64,000 nucleotides of DNA from Neodontobutis hainanensis (GCA_024349245.1 JALDNG010000049.1:671001-735000), one strand, 5' to 3'; numbered from the stretch's first letter, positions 40,496 to 54,967 are shown. The notes: a model not told the origin generated them from the letters alone. Made by a program: numbers and translations.

Positions 40496-43400
40496 AAACA
40501 TGTAGTTGAGAAAGTCTAAATGAAATGATAGGTAAGAATTAAAGTGCGTTCATGTGTGATTAATAGATGTTAACCTCAAAATTAACAATATAGAAAATAG
40601 CAGTTGTATTTTAATTTCTTTAAATAGATGTCAACAATAGACAAAAAATAGTCAGACTCAGGCAGTGGGAGGACACTGGTGAAATTCTGACAAATGTTTG
40701 GGCTCAACGAAAAGGAAAGAGATACAGAGAGAGACATGCTCACTGGAGTGTTTCACATGGAGAAATGAGAAGTGACAGGAAGCTGACAGAGGGATGACAA
40801 CCTTGTTTGTCCTTTACTGGATGATCAACATGTGTTACGCAGATCTGGGCCCTCACAGGTGGACATGGGGCAGATGATAGAGAGGGTTTCACGCTCCAAT
40901 GGAATTCCCTTGCGTTTAAATTAGCACCCTAACTGAGCTTACTTTGTGAGCAGCACAATCTGTGGAGCTGCGGACCGGTGTGAACACCAGTGCTAATGAA
41001 AATGCACACAGCCAACATCATTAAAGATAATCTTGCCGCAATTTGTATAGGGACACGTAATCCTAAGAATATTGTGCGAAGAGCAGGGCACCAAAACATC
41101 TCTCATCACACCAGCTGCTGCCTGTATTCCCCGCCTGACATTTTTTTTAGAGGAGCATGAATGTATCATTAGTTTGCACAAAACAGGTCAAGAGAACGTC
41201 TTGTTTCTAGCGTGTGTCTAATTTAGCACTGTGTAGTTAATTGTTCATGCGTGGGAGGGGAGAAATCAATCTGTTTTCTGACTGCTGTGACTTCTAGGCC
41301 CCAGGGTGAGAGACTAGAGCTGGCAGACCCAAGCACATCCACACACATGAGCAGTGCTGCCAAAAAAACCTAAACCCATGCAACACCAGCACAGCCCCAC
41401 AAATGCAGAGCTATCAGAGCTATAACCCTTTCTCTGCTATCACACAGCTTTGTGCAATCACATACACACATGCTTCTCCTGGGGAAGGGTGTGCCCAAGA
41501 GGTGAAGTCAGATCCATCTATCGATCGGCTGCTGAGAGAAGAGTTAGGAACATGAGACCTGCACAGGTCAGAGGGCCAAGACGTGCAAAGGAGACAGAGG
41601 AACCTTGGAGCTTACAGCTCACAGCGTTTCCCCGACATGGCTTTTACGAAGGCACATCCAGCATTCTTCTTTGACAATGTGCTCAGACTTCGCGCAAAAA
41701 CATCCATGATCATTCATTAAATTGATTTTTAAATTGATCATTCATCTGTTTATTCCATGGGTCAGTAGTATATCATCCAGAAAAAGGATGCATTATATTA
41801 AAAAATAATTGCTGTCTTCTCTTTATCTAAATACCAGGCGTATATTATATACTTGATGTGTAACACAGAAAAACTAATCTACAGTATACAAGAGTGTAAT
41901 TTAACATATAAATGCCTGCTTCAAACAAAGAATTAAATTACATTTAGCTAATCATCTTATTTGCATGTGTTTAGTTATCTGTAAGGGTATTCCAATTTGT
42001 GATAGAGTGCAGCTGTCACGGAAATCCGCTTTAATTGCCTTTTTTTTGTAAATGCCTCCAATGTACAAGTCTTCTAAAACAGAAATCGCCATGCAATAAG
42101 GAGAATAAGAATAATTTACTTTTCCCTTTGATGGATCAGAACATTCCATGTTCTTATTCTTATTTCAGCCACACAAGCTTATTTCTCATTGGCTTACATA
42201 TGCTGTTGGCATGCTCATAGATTGCCCCATGAATGGCTGAGAGGTATTCTCAAAAATTCCTCCATTATTAATGGGAACGAAGCAAAGTGGGATCTGATGA
42301 TGAAATGTGAAATAGGTTGATTTCTACAAAGCAATGGCAGTACAAACCGGGCCAGTGGGGGTGTGTAGTGGAACGATTGAGGAGATATCAAGGGGGAGGG
42401 GTGATGAGGTGGGTGAGTACAAATAGTACCATGCTTGGAAAAGCAGCAGGCACCACGAGATGTCTGTTGATTCATCTCCTTTTATACGCTAGGTTTCCTT
42501 TCTTCACCAAACCTTTTTAATGGAACAAAGGCAGATGGAGGGAGTGATTCAGAGTGACCAGACGCATGAGACTGCCTGAACAGAGGGGCAGAAAGGTCAC
42601 ATGAAACACATGGCTCCATGGAGACCACGAACCAAAATGAAGTGTCCATGAACCAATGTACTCTAACCTCAGGGGGAGTGGAAGAGATAGAGGTAGATAG
42701 TATTCAAAACAATAGAAAATGGACTGTGTGAAATATCTTGAGGCATTTAACACGACAAAACATTTCAGTAAAAAATGCTACTGTTTGCATTTTATTGTAA
42801 GTGTGTGTGTGTGCACTATCAAGTGTATAGAAAAGAAAAATGTGCTGTGGGGCTTAGACCCTCTGGATCCTCCATGCACTAATGGGTGTTCAACTGGTGT
42901 GGATGCCGGCAAAGTGTCTCCAGCATGGCTCTGCTGGTAATTAACAGAAGCAGACAGTGGAAATTCGCACCTGTTGCAGCCTGACGGACTGAGGCCTGGA
43001 TCTGGATGCTCTGGGCTGTGTCTCCCTCTGGTTCCCTCTCTTAATCAGACCACCAACATTTGTAGCCACCTATGAGACATCACAATAATTTCTGTTTTTG
43101 TCATTAGAAGAGATCAAAACAAGGGGAAAGTTGATAATTACATTTAGATTAAGCGCCTTACCTTGAGTCAAGTGAATTCTGATGTCAATATCATTTACAT
43201 GTCATATGTTTACATAGACACAGATAGCCCAGAAAACTGACTTATTTAAGTTACAAAACATTGGCTTAATCCAAAATAATTTACAAGAAAGATGATATTT
43301 ATTGTGACTTATATTTGCATAATGGGTATATCAGCTGTGTAACACTCTTTCTCAGTAAGTGTGGCATTTTATAGTATATCGTTCTCACATCTCTCACCTT

Positions 43401-46400
43401 TATTAGACATCATATCATATCATATCAGTGATCTTTTTATAAAACACCAATACACTAGATATGTTTTAGTTTTTTTTTTTGATAAAAATCCAATTGTTTG
43501 CAGTGTCTGTGTCTGTGATGTAGAAGCTAGACTTAATTTGACAATCTTTGTATGAACATGTCACTGGTCTATTTTCAACACATACAGTACCTTGTCATTC
43601 AAATAGTTTCAGGTTACACATATGAGTATATATCCAGGGGAGTTTTGGAATTAAGTTAAAGTTTATTCATATAAAATCTGTGTATGTCAGCTGCTGTGCA
43701 TGGAAAAGTTGGTGAACTTTTTTCTTTCCGAGTGAGCATTCTGAATGTATCAGACAACGGTGAACAAAGCGGAGTAGAGGAAACCAGAGAGGAAGTGAAT
43801 GACAGCCATGTTTTAGAATTAGGACATGCCGGCCAGGCCTGCTGTGTCAGAAGCTCCTGATGCCCATACTAAAACTGGATAACCTTTGCAGACAGATTAG
43901 GGTCACTACGATCAAATTAGATACATCAGTCACAAACACACACACAGATACACATACTGTATATGCATATGATGCTACAAAAGACAGTCTCTTGGACATG
44001 TGGGCTTTAAACAGAGAAGACATGTTTGTATTCTTATAAACACAGAGTGGCATTGCGCTTGCTGTTTCTGCAATGCACTACAAAATCATAAAGATAACTC
44101 GAGACAGGTATGATTCAACACTAAAGATTGTGAAGTATTTTGCTAAATTTGCAGTAAGTATTATACTTATCTGTCTATCTATCGGAATAAAAGAGGGCTT
44201 TGTCTACATGGATTTATTTGAGGACATTTGCTGCATATGCTGACAGACAGGTATGTCTATCTGTAGATATATTTGTAATTATAGCTCAGACATTGAGTCT
44301 GCAACAAAAGAACAATGAAAACCAATGTTACATTTTTATGTGTAATCTTCAGAAAGCTGACAAACAAGATTATTAGTCTGCATTTTATGTTAATGTATTG
44401 CATTGTAGACTGTTTCATAGAATGCATTTAATTTTGCGAAAAGCTGATCAGGCAAGTTTTAAGTAAGTTCAAGAGTTAAATACCAAAAAAAATCTGAGTG
44501 AGATACTTTTAATGAATAGTTTTGATATTAAAAGTGACACGTTTAAGACAATAAATAGTTTATAGTGCCACAGACACAGGAGATACTACCATTGTATGTG
44601 TCTCAGCAATGAGATGAAAAGAATGTCAGCCTATTTTTAAATGTCACTGTCTCTTTTTGTTCTGGATCCCTGCTCTACTTTGTGCCACAGATCTAAACTG
44701 GGTCAACATCACATGTGGCGCCCCGGTGGGCTCTGCTGTGTGTGTAAATGTGCATGTGTAGGAATGCTTCAAGCCACGATCATGTGCATCTTACCATGCG
44801 ACATCACCAACACTTTGGAGGGTGTCTACAGCTAGCCTAGAGAGAATCCCAAAGGTGCTAAACAGTTGTAAATTAGTTATTTTTTGCCACATGCAATTAC
44901 AGTCCACCGTCCCAAGTCATACATAACATAATCAAACAATCAAGTCTCTTACTGTTCATAATAAAGTGCGCTAGATATAAAGCAGTGCTGTGCAATGTCT
45001 AGGCCCACAGCTTTCCTATACTGTGTACATAGCATAGCCTTGCCTGTTGGTAGCTTATTCCTGACTGTGGTGTATTACAGCGAGACAAGTGTTGCCCTGC
45101 TGCAGCTCTCAGATTAATAGACACTGATAATAACACAACTCACAGCGATTGTGTCCCTAATGAAGATGGATCTAGCAGGGCTTGGCGGTGCACAGACACT
45201 CGGGGTGGCAGTCTGCCAGTCACAGCCAAGTGACATCTGGGAACAGCTCAATGCAGAGGGCGGGAGGGGGCAAGAGTCACCGGAGAGTACAATTTCATAA
45301 CATTATCATGTTATATCATAATCCATTGTTGGTGGCTCTTAAGATTAATGTCAGGACCAGCAGTTATCAGTCTTGTTGTTAAGACTTAATGGTTAGAGTA
45401 AATTATTCATTTCCCTCTATTGATTTGCAACACCACTCATGCTGACAAAGTTGACAGCGCAGGTTGACTGATATGTAGTATATCTAATTTGACTTTTGGA
45501 GGCCGGGAAGAGAAAAGTGTAAAGAATGAGGGAAACAATATGGCATGTCCCTGTGCACATGACACATAGTGTGCCTCTTCGATATTAAATTTATCAGAAA
45601 TTATTGTGTAATATGATGCTGTACTGTTTGATACAGGTGGGTGTTGAGGTCCCTTTCTCTGGCGGCTGTGGCGGCATGACAGGGAAAGCACTGATGGGTG
45701 GTGGCATTGCCCCCTGTTGCATCAGTAGTAATGAACAGTGACAAGTCCTGGGCCACCATAATAAATCACAGGCCATGGCAGTGACCCCGAGGATGTCTCT
45801 GCTGTCGTGTGTCAGTCCTGATGAGCGACCTGCTGCGGTTGCGGTTTTCTGTGTTACCATATGCTACTCTCTGATTAGAATGTACAGCTGTCACTCAGCA
45901 ATGCAATTGTCTCACAGACTGCTTCATAAGGACTGGGGTTTTTCAGTAAACACTTTGGTTCCTGTAGCATATTATATTTAAGTGTAGATGGTAGAGATAA
46001 GGAGCCGTGTGGGTTGGTGTTTGGGAAGAGCAGCTGATGCTGAAGCAGGGAAAGTGTCTATTGAATAAAGTAAGAGAGCTCTTTTCTCTCTCCCACTTTG
46101 CCTCTTCTTTACCTCTTTGACAGCCACACTAGCCGTGTTTGATATCACCGCACCATGTTCCACAGCACTGCAGATTCCCTTGTCTCATTTGCATTCCCTT
46201 AAAGCACACTTCCATTAAAGTATCTCCCTGTTTTTGTCTCTGCCTTTTTTCCTTCTGTTTCTTCAAATAGGTCTTTTTTTCCCCGGGTTGCTGTTTTGGA
46301 GGGAGCCTTATTCCCTGTTGACTACACAGCCTATCTCTGCTTTCTGTGAGTCAGTAATCAAACACATTGGCCCTAATACATGGGCCATTACAAGAGCTCT

Positions 46401-49400
46401 GATGCTCCATCTGCACACGGACGGCACAATGGTGTCATTATATAAACAACTCTGCTGCTGCAGCTAGTGAGGGGCTACAGCAGCGCTCCGGCCTCAGCTG
46501 ACCTACCCCAGTAAATGGAGAGGTGTTGGGGATGGTCTGACCTGGATACTCTTGTGTCAGAGCTAGCCTAACAACATTATAACAACATTTTAGCAAACAA
46601 AAATAAATCATACAGTGTTAACAATACAGTAAGCTATCACTTCTCACTAAAGACACTGCTGTCTTTTGAGCATCAATGCAAATGTAATAAAATCAAGTTG
46701 TTTTGAAGGAATAATACCTAATGCTATTATGTGCCTTTGCTTGCATTAGTCCAAACAAACAGGATTATGGGGCTTTGTCAAAGGCCAACTGGAGGATAGA
46801 ATTGAAGCAATGAAGGATAGAAGCAGAATTGTATCTTTTATGAAAAGACTTCACAAACGTTTAATTTAAAAATTACACTGCAGCTGCTCCTCCTTGAATT
46901 TGGTATGCTCTGTCTGTCTCTGAAATAGCAAATTTATATTTTTCTCTCATTCTGCTGGTTTTCGCTATGTTATGACCTCTAACAAGTAAAAGTACTGCAT
47001 GTCCAACTATGGCTGACTTGAATAATCATATATACGTAACTGTCATAGCTGAGCTTCCTGTACGCCAGGTTTGACAGGAAAAACACAGCCTCCCACTCTC
47101 TTCATTCTGACGCAGAAGGTGATGATGGTAATAAAATTTCATGGTATGTCTGTTACATTTCAAAGCCAAAAGGAAGATAATTATTTTCACTTTGGTGAGT
47201 GATTAGTTTCACGGAGGTAAAGAAGTAATTAATTAATTCTATCTTATCTTCATTTATTGTTACACTTGCATTGCTTCCTCTCGCCCGACTCAAGAGAGTA
47301 CAAAGAGTATTGAGTGTGACAAAGCTTTGGCGCAGATGAGTGAGGGAGACAATTACACAGAAGCCCGCTGGCATTGCATAGGTTTTTGTCATGCTTTTGC
47401 GATCTCATCAAACTCTAGTCCATGGGCAGTCTAGTAGAGTAAAAGGAGCTGTGATGCTAAGTAAAGTAATCATTTTTAGCTTTATTAAGGCGGGTATATT
47501 GAAAGTGTATTTAAACTAAATATTTACTTGATTACAAATATTGAATGCAGCATTTTGCATCTCTTTCTGATTTGTGAGTAAGATGTGATTGCCATTCAGA
47601 TTTGTATGCTTGACTGTGCAAGATTAGACATGATTTCCTTCATTGCGGGAGCTGTGCCACTGAACTATTTGTTGTCGAAGCATCTGAAGCAGAAACATAA
47701 ATCCCAAAAGCAAGATCCGTCTTAAGATGCAAAAACTTCTTTATGCGTGGTGCAACTAAATGTTGTAATTTTTGACGTGAAGGCTTCAAATTAATCATGG
47801 GGTTTCTAAACTGGGGAAATGAGTGCGCCTCTGTGTTTATCTTTTTGGCATCACAATTGCCCCCTGTGATTTTTTTTTTCTTTTTACTTTATTCATAAAA
47901 CATATCTAATCTTCAAATGTATTGAAATGCAAATTACAATGTTAGTTGCCAAATGACTGCACAGCACACCACTGGCAAGCTCTTAAATATTTCGCTTGTG
48001 AATTTCTAAACGCACACCGCAAAGCTACACAACAAACATTTGGAAGATTTATTGTATCCAACTTGTTTCCCATCACCTTGATATCAGATTGCCCTCTTTG
48101 GGGAAAATGTGAGAATGAAAAGATGAAGCTGTAGCAGCCTTGAGAGTTGCACCAGCTTTTCTAATTATGCAGCAAAAACTGTCTATGTGAACTCTTTGTT
48201 CTCTGCACTTTTCTTTTTAGTTGTGTAATGTCCCAAAAAAAATCCTCATTTTCTTTCCACATATTCTGACAGAAACAGTAGCATCCATCTGATATTTAAA
48301 AAAATGACTTGCAACACCAAGTCCCATGAGCATGTCTGCAATAGCAAAACTGATCCTAATGATCATGGTGATTATCATAATGATTTAATAGATGAAGATA
48401 ATGAGGTCATTTGCGCTGGATCAAGGAGGCCTGCAAATTCATAGATGAAAACAGGGGTTAGCATTGGAAACATGATGACAAAGCTGTGTATTTAAGTTAA
48501 AGTCAACCATCAGTCATTGTTCTCATTTCAAGATGTCTAGTAATTTTTGTTCAATGGCCCATTTTGTACTCTAATGATGCTGAATAAGCATTTTCTTTTC
48601 TTAATTCAATGTGGGTCCCCAGCATTAACACATCTGCTTAGGTATAAAAGCCTTTTAGGCATGTTTTTTCTCCTTTTTCTCCTTGTATTATATTTTTAAC
48701 AGTGTTTATAAATGTACTTGTACAAGAAAAGTGCAGAGAACAAAGAGTTCACACGTCGAGATATACATATCTTGCAGTTCATCAACTCAGAACACGCTGC
48801 ACTGCCTGTTGGGTGGCCTCACTGGGTTATGATGTTCTCCTCCATTAGTAAAGAAACACTGATGATAATAATGGTGGATGTGATCAGTGCAAAAGGTCAG
48901 CCTCTGGCTTTAGGCAATCCTCTGAGCAGGAAAGACTTGACCAAAGGGCCCCGTCTTACTTCCTCTTAAGACTCCCAACCATTCTCCACCAAACAACACA
49001 AGCAAGAAAAAAAAAGATTGTTTTTACCTATGTCTTTCTTACTATTCACTTGTGTTATTTTCAGCAGTCTTCCACTCATTTTTGTTCTAAAAGTCAGATT
49101 TTTTTTCATTTGTTCCTCACTTCTGTCGATTCTTCTGTTCTTCTGAGCTGCATTATAATTTCACAGCTTTTTATAGTTCCTTTAATCCCTCCTTCATCAG
49201 ATCTTTTTTATTCATTCTGGCCTTTCACCTATCTACTCTCTAATTCTTATTCTGCTGCTATTTGTCAGAAAATAAAATCAATTCGTCCACCTTGCACATT
49301 TATATGTTGTATATTTTCCCAGAGATCCTATTTATTTGGCTCACCCGAGAGCTGTTGTTGAAAGTGTAGACAATGAACAAAACAGGAGGGTAGACATATT

Positions 49401-51206
49401 GTTGTGTTATAAAGTTTCAGGTAAAGGGCACAATGGAGTCACCTTTTAAAAACGTGAGACCTGATGGGACAGCAGCAATAGCCACAGAGCTTATACAGCC
49501 CTACTCAACATGGCTATTGCTATTAGTCTGCAGCTTTTTGTTGCTTTAGCCTTCCCTCTGAGTGTGTCCTTTTCTCTTCGCTGCTGCTCATGGAGGGTGG
49601 TCACAGACACATTAAAACACTGGCTTTGTGTATGTGTCAAAGCATGACTCGAATAAACGCGGGGCTAAAAAACAGCAGCTTTGGGTGTACTTACATTCTA
49701 TTTCTTTTTTCTCTGTTTGCTCTCAGTTTGCTTGCTCTTACGCTACTCTACTCAACATACTAATCCACACATTAACAAGCAGTGGGGTGGGTAGATGTGG
49801 GCTGGCCCATGCCACTGGGGAAGTGGGTAAATATCAAAGAAGGTCAAAAGTAGGGGCGATGAAAGTGAAGTTATTTGTTATGATGAAAGAAAGCCAGGAA
49901 GCCACTTTATTTATTGTAAAATATTCCTAAAACAATTTTTATGTCGGCACCATTTGTCAACTGAAAAATAGCATTGACCATGAACCACAACAACATTTTG
50001 TTGTTTTCATTTACCTTTTATTTATCAGCAAAATACTTCCATGTTATTTCCTAATTGTCTTAAATTTTTACTGTAATACAGTAACATGCAGCAATAATTT
50101 AGACAGCTTGTTCCATAGATTTATAATAATAATAAAAAGTGATAAGATCTAATGATCACATCAGACAAAAAATGTGTCTTTCTTAAAATAACTTTAAAAC
50201 ACAGATGCATTGTCAATCTACCTGTGACCTTTCAACAATAAACACAATCTTTGCATTCTCTATCTATCAGATCCTGAAAGAAGAAGACAGGCTAAACAGT
50301 AAAAAAAATCACTGCTAAGTTCCAGATTACAATTTACTTCATAAGGCAAATGAAATGTGTAAGCCCTACGGCACTGCACACTGAGTCACCACTCTTCATC
50401 GCCTTGCTTCTTGTGCATGCCCATACACAGAGCTTAACAAGCACATACACACTTACCAGACATGTATTTTTCACATGTTAAGTATTGCTCTAGCAACAGC
50501 CCCAAAACATATGTAGCGTGTCTGATTCAAACACTGCAGAGTGATGGCAGTGGGAACAGCTGTTGCCATGCCAGCCTGCACAAAATGGCCTCAAATGTGT
50601 GTGCTCATTCTGCCTGACCGTAGGGGAGCCTCTCCTCTCACTGTCATTATATCATTTCCAACTCCAAGAACAGCAAACATTATACTACCCTTTTTAATAC
50701 TTCAGTGCCTTTGAATTTTTACACACTCTTTCCAAAGCAGCATGATGAATCATTAACACGGGAACTCAATGTTTACTGTTATAATATAATAGATGAGGAC
50801 ATTTTAACAAGCAATGGCTGTAATCCATTTTGAAGTTGTAAATGCATAAAGTTTTTTTGTTTAAATATTGTGCTGTTATCATGGTGCATGTTGTAACTCA
50901 CACTAAATGCTTGATCTCTACTTGATCTTGAGCAAAGCAAAGACCTTTAAAATACAGTCCACATTACACACTTAGATTTTGTTAATGAATTTAGGGATTC
51001 TAACTTAATTTAACTTAAGCCAAACAAAGCTCTTTGATATACCATTTAGGATGCTACTCAAGCTGTGCACCCGCAGTTATCATCACATATTTCAGTGCTA
51101 CATGCAGAATATATTGGTCAACACTGTTTCAAAAAAATACAACAGTTGTGAAAAAAGAATGAAAATAGTATTTTACAAAGTTTTTATTCTTTGCCTTTCT
51201 CTGTAG
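40496..51206 (+). other. Putative intron, last part before the signal-peptide exon
   Basis: No exon was recognised before the acceptor at 51,206. It includes a short ATATC repeat near 43,412 and two blocks (about 46,340-46,485 and 48,340-48,430) with motif density suggesting regulatory elements. Other open frames are short and unlike known proteins. Confidence 0.45.
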
Positions 51207-51385
51207 GGTCACCCTTGGGGAGGGTGTAGGCTTGAAAGGTGCGTTCCCACTCACCTGTTCCTGCTGACGGCTTCTACACTGTTGCTTCGCCCCTTTCCCT
51301 CCACCCTGATCCAACATGGCTCTTGCACTCTGGATCATCTTCACCTGCGCTGTGGCTTTCAACAGTATCAGTCCATCGTCTGAAG
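51207..51385 (+). CDS. Signal-peptide exon of an unidentified secreted or membrane protein
   Basis: The exon is framed by TTGCCTTTCTCTGTAG (acceptor AG at 51,205-51,206) and the donor GTATGC at 51,386. The first 109 bases contain no ATG; translation would start at 51,316, in a strong context with A at -3 and G at +4. The coding part is 23 codons plus one base, so the following intron is in phase 1. The peptide begins MALALWIIFTCAVAF and ends with an S/P-rich SISPSSE. It has a hydrophobic core and a plausible signal-peptidase site after AVA or slightly later. A phase-1 intron right after the signal peptide is common in receptors with Ig, FN3 or Eph-type ectodomains. An Eph-type receptor was considered because of the SSE ending, but no matching second exon was found downstream. 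The first exon is probably the one ending at 14,119. The 176-codon minus-strand frame across this exon is a shadow. Confidence 0.55.
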
Positions 51386-51910
51386 GTATGCAAACTTTCA
51401 AATGGCTTGCATTTTTATATAAACCTAATATCAGAACTGGATGCAGACACCTAGCCACTTGCTGTCTGGTCATTTTCACAAGTGAGAGCAATGAATAAAG
51501 AATGCCTGTGAAAGCTGTAGACTGCACACATACAAGTTTCATGAGAAAGCCACCACTGTGAACTCCGTGCTCGAGTTGGCTGGCCTGCACTGGAAACCCA
51601 AAGACGCTCACACTGATATTTGCTGATTTCCAAAGAAATTCTTGAATTTCCTCCTCCATATCTTAAAACATACATTAACGAAAATACAGACAAACTTTAT
51701 TACATTCCCAGGACTTGTTGTCGATCTCTAGTGTTAAAACTAAAAGTGGCAAATGTTTTTTCAATATTCTGCCCTGTCGAAGTGGAACAGTTTGCATAAT
51801 GTCTTAAAGTCTTGTCTAAAAGAAATAATCTTGTATCTTGAATGTTGTATTTACTACTAAAATCTGTGCTGCTGTCTTGGCTAGTATTGTGTATAGTGTC
51901 TTGGCAAGTA

Positions 51911-51941
51911 TTTTTAGTTAACCTTCCAGGTTAACTAAAAA
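51911..51941. repeat. 13-bp perfect hairpin
   Basis: TTTTTAGTTAACC (51,911-51,923) pairs exactly with GGTTAACTAAAAA (51,929-51,941) across a five-base loop. It is immediately followed by an A/T-rich low-complexity tract. Confidence 0.8.
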
Positions 51942-52614
51942 ATAAATTAAATTAAAAAAATAAATAAATTCCAAAATAATCTGACATGATTTAATATTGG
52001 TTTAGTTTAGCATGCCCACAGTCAGAGTGCAGAAAACAGCATATACATCAGAAGATTAAATAAACCTAAAGGCCAATGTTCCAATGAGCAACATCTACTG
52101 ATAATAAGTTTTCTTTGATGGTTTGGCACATGCTACATATCAAGCTTATGCAACATGTATTTAATTATTGAACCGTGCGGTAATGTGTAATGTAATGTAA
52201 GCCACTCTGATCTGTAACTGCCACGAACAGGTTATTGCAAATGAAGGTTGTAAACATATTGACCTGCTGACCAGGCTGGAAACACCTCACTTGATTAACC
52301 AAACGCTCTCCACATAACGAAGAACACATGAGCCATGGAGAGACATTTTGTGCGAGGTGGCGAGTGTATCTGAAAGTCAATAAAATTTATTGTCATCTTG
52401 ATGTGAGTTGGAGCGTGGAGCGAGTATAAGGAGGAATCCGTGCATGTAATGGCACCATATGTGTGAGCTGCTTGAATGTGCATGTACCGTAAGATTTTTC
52501 ATTTGCTCCTTGCGTGTGATTGTATATGAGCCAGTGGTCGTAAGGCTATTTGGTTTGAAATGACACCAGAGGGTAAATGTTAGAAGATGGGTAAAAGGGG
52601 TAGAAAGAGAGAGA

Positions 52615-52630
52615 GGGGGGGGGGGGGGGG
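52615..52630. repeat. G16 homopolymer after a purine tract
   Basis: Sixteen consecutive G follow a GA-rich run starting near 52,600. Such tracts can form G-quadruplex or triplex structures and are often sites of assembly length error. Confidence 0.9.
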
Positions 52631-54967
52631 CAGTCAGGTGTCCTGCTTGTGGCTACCATCTGTTATGTGCCCTCTATTATTTGTATGCGCCAACGAGCCA
52701 CTATGTGATGGACAGTCAGGTTGACAAGGAGGAACACCACCCCATGTGTTGTTGTCCACGAGCCTTTTATGTATTGAACTTGCAGCAACCTGTATTTTCG
52801 CTCAAGTCACTACATAGATAAAGTATTTGAGACCTTATGGGTTAGTGTTTACATTTAGTCATGAAGATATGAACCTATAGAGCATGTAGTTTAGATGACT
52901 TTACCTGACTACTGCAATCTAAGTTTTTCTTGCTGTGTGAGTTATCAATACCTTGGCAATAACAAAAAGTGAACATTCCCTTGGGAAGTGTGCTCTCTGA
53001 AACTGAAACTCTGAACTGATCATTTCTAAACAAATGAAAATAAATCATAATGCAATGGTTAAATAAAATGAGGAATGGCCAAAGTATTAGTGAGCAGTCC
53101 GTCTGTGTTGGCTCCCACTGGCCATGTGCTTCCAATTTGAGTAGGTGCTGTTTTTCTGTTTTTCTGCATCTTAATTTGGCTGCTTTGTGCAACGCTGAAT
53201 TTTCTAGCGTACGTTCTGTTCCATCTGACACGTTTGGCCTCTGGCATTGTGTTCCTTTGTGTTGTGTAAATGTGGGAGTGTGTATTTGTACCGGAATAAG
53301 CCTCCAACTTTATGTGTGACCTGGCGCTTGGGGAGTATTAATAATATATTAATAATCAATTGACTGTTATCAGTATTCAGCCCCAAAGCACAGGCACACC
53401 ATTTGGTTAGATGAAATTAAGAAATCTTTTTTTTTTTCCTACACTGAATTAGGCTCTCAGGCATGTACACACACGGCCATTTGCACTTGTTTTGGTGAAA
53501 TTAATTTTGCCCGCTGATTTTTGGCTGAAATAGATTCTCTCTATTCTGGTGTGGCCCAGGAGCATGAGAGTAATGTTTTAAAGAAGGATAGCGGAGTTTG
53601 GATTTGACAAGAGTTGCTGAAATCACTCTCGGGCTAATCAGAGCTCATTTGAAAACCTGCAGGATCATCACACATGGCTTCACAGCCTAATGTGTACCCT
53701 TGGTACTCCTCTTTGTCCTGATTAATCTGCCATGCTTTAACCTCACTCTTCTCTTGGCTGCACACTCTAATATTTACCCCGATACTCACACATTTGTTCT
53801 CTGGAAACAGCTCTTTAACCAAAAGCAGCATGACTTATATACACATTCCTCTACACACAGTCTTCTCACAAAGTGAATATTTATCCTGCTAAATCACTCT
53901 GCAATTTCCCATTCCAAATAACAAAACATCATTTCTCCCATGAATATAACCTCACACTAACCTATTTAAAATAAAGCCATGTTTCTATTAACGCACAGTG
54001 AAGGGACCAGTCGCACAACCTGGCAGGCTCCCTGACAAACTGACACATGTACACCGAGAAATAGAATGTAAAACTGATTCCACACAACGCTAAAGAATGT
54101 CCAAGCCTTTCATTGTTGCTCAGAAAGCCCATTAGGAAGGCAGCTGCGCCATACGTGATGAAGTCCTGACACAGAGCTTTCATTTAGCACGCTGCAAGCA
54201 TCTGTGTATGTGCGCCAGTGGTGGCTGCCAAAGCATTATTGGGCTATTTGTGGTGCTTTTCAATTTCTAATGCGTGCAGAAGTATACAAGCATGCATGTT
54301 TACAGTGCGACTATGGTGTGTGTGTGTGTGTGAGAGTCAGAGAAAAGTGATTGTACATGTCCAGATGTGTGTGTGCCACTCGTATCAGCATGCCAGAGCC
54401 AGCTGACTGGTGGAATCTGTTCTCATCGCTCCTGTATTTAAGCCTTTGCTCTCAGATCAGTCGCGTGGAAAGGCCCTTGGTCCTCCACTGCATGCACAGA
54501 CATTTTTATCTGTCACTTCCTCCTCTACACAGGTCTTTCCCTTGAACTGTAGCTCTTATTTGAGAACCGTGAGAAGGGTTAGGTGTTTTTACACATCTTC
54601 TCAATAATGTTTCTAGACTGTCCTTATGTGGTGACAGAGCGTTTGAAAGGGAACGAGTGCAGTGTTTTTTTTTGCTATATCTTTAATAATGCTGCAATGA
54701 GTTGCTATTTTTCATAGGGGCCCTTTTGTTGTGAGCCAGACAGTTTAATCAAGTCTAATCCTACATTTTTTATTCAAAGTAAGGACGTAAAAAAATAAAA
54801 AATAAAAAAAACATATGCATGCTAAACATCTGTTAATAAATATTTATAAGATATATTACATTTATTGAATATGCTGCTGTATGGAGAACACTGGAGAACA
54901 CTTAAAGTGTTTTGTTAAATTATTCAGTTAAATTCAGTTAAATTGGCAATATTTAATATATAATATA

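Larger units (their letters stand above)
51386..54967 (+). other. Putative second intron, first part
   Basis: No further exon was recognised. It contains a 13-bp perfect hairpin at 51,911-51,941, an A/T-rich low-complexity stretch just after it, and a G16 run at 52,615-52,630. Minus-strand frames around 52.9-53.3 kb are not protein-like. Confidence 0.45.

Noticed and set aside
51129..51659. Minus-strand frame of 176 codons
   Set aside because: It lies antisense to the signal-peptide exon and its introns, has no family resemblance and no splice support on its strand.
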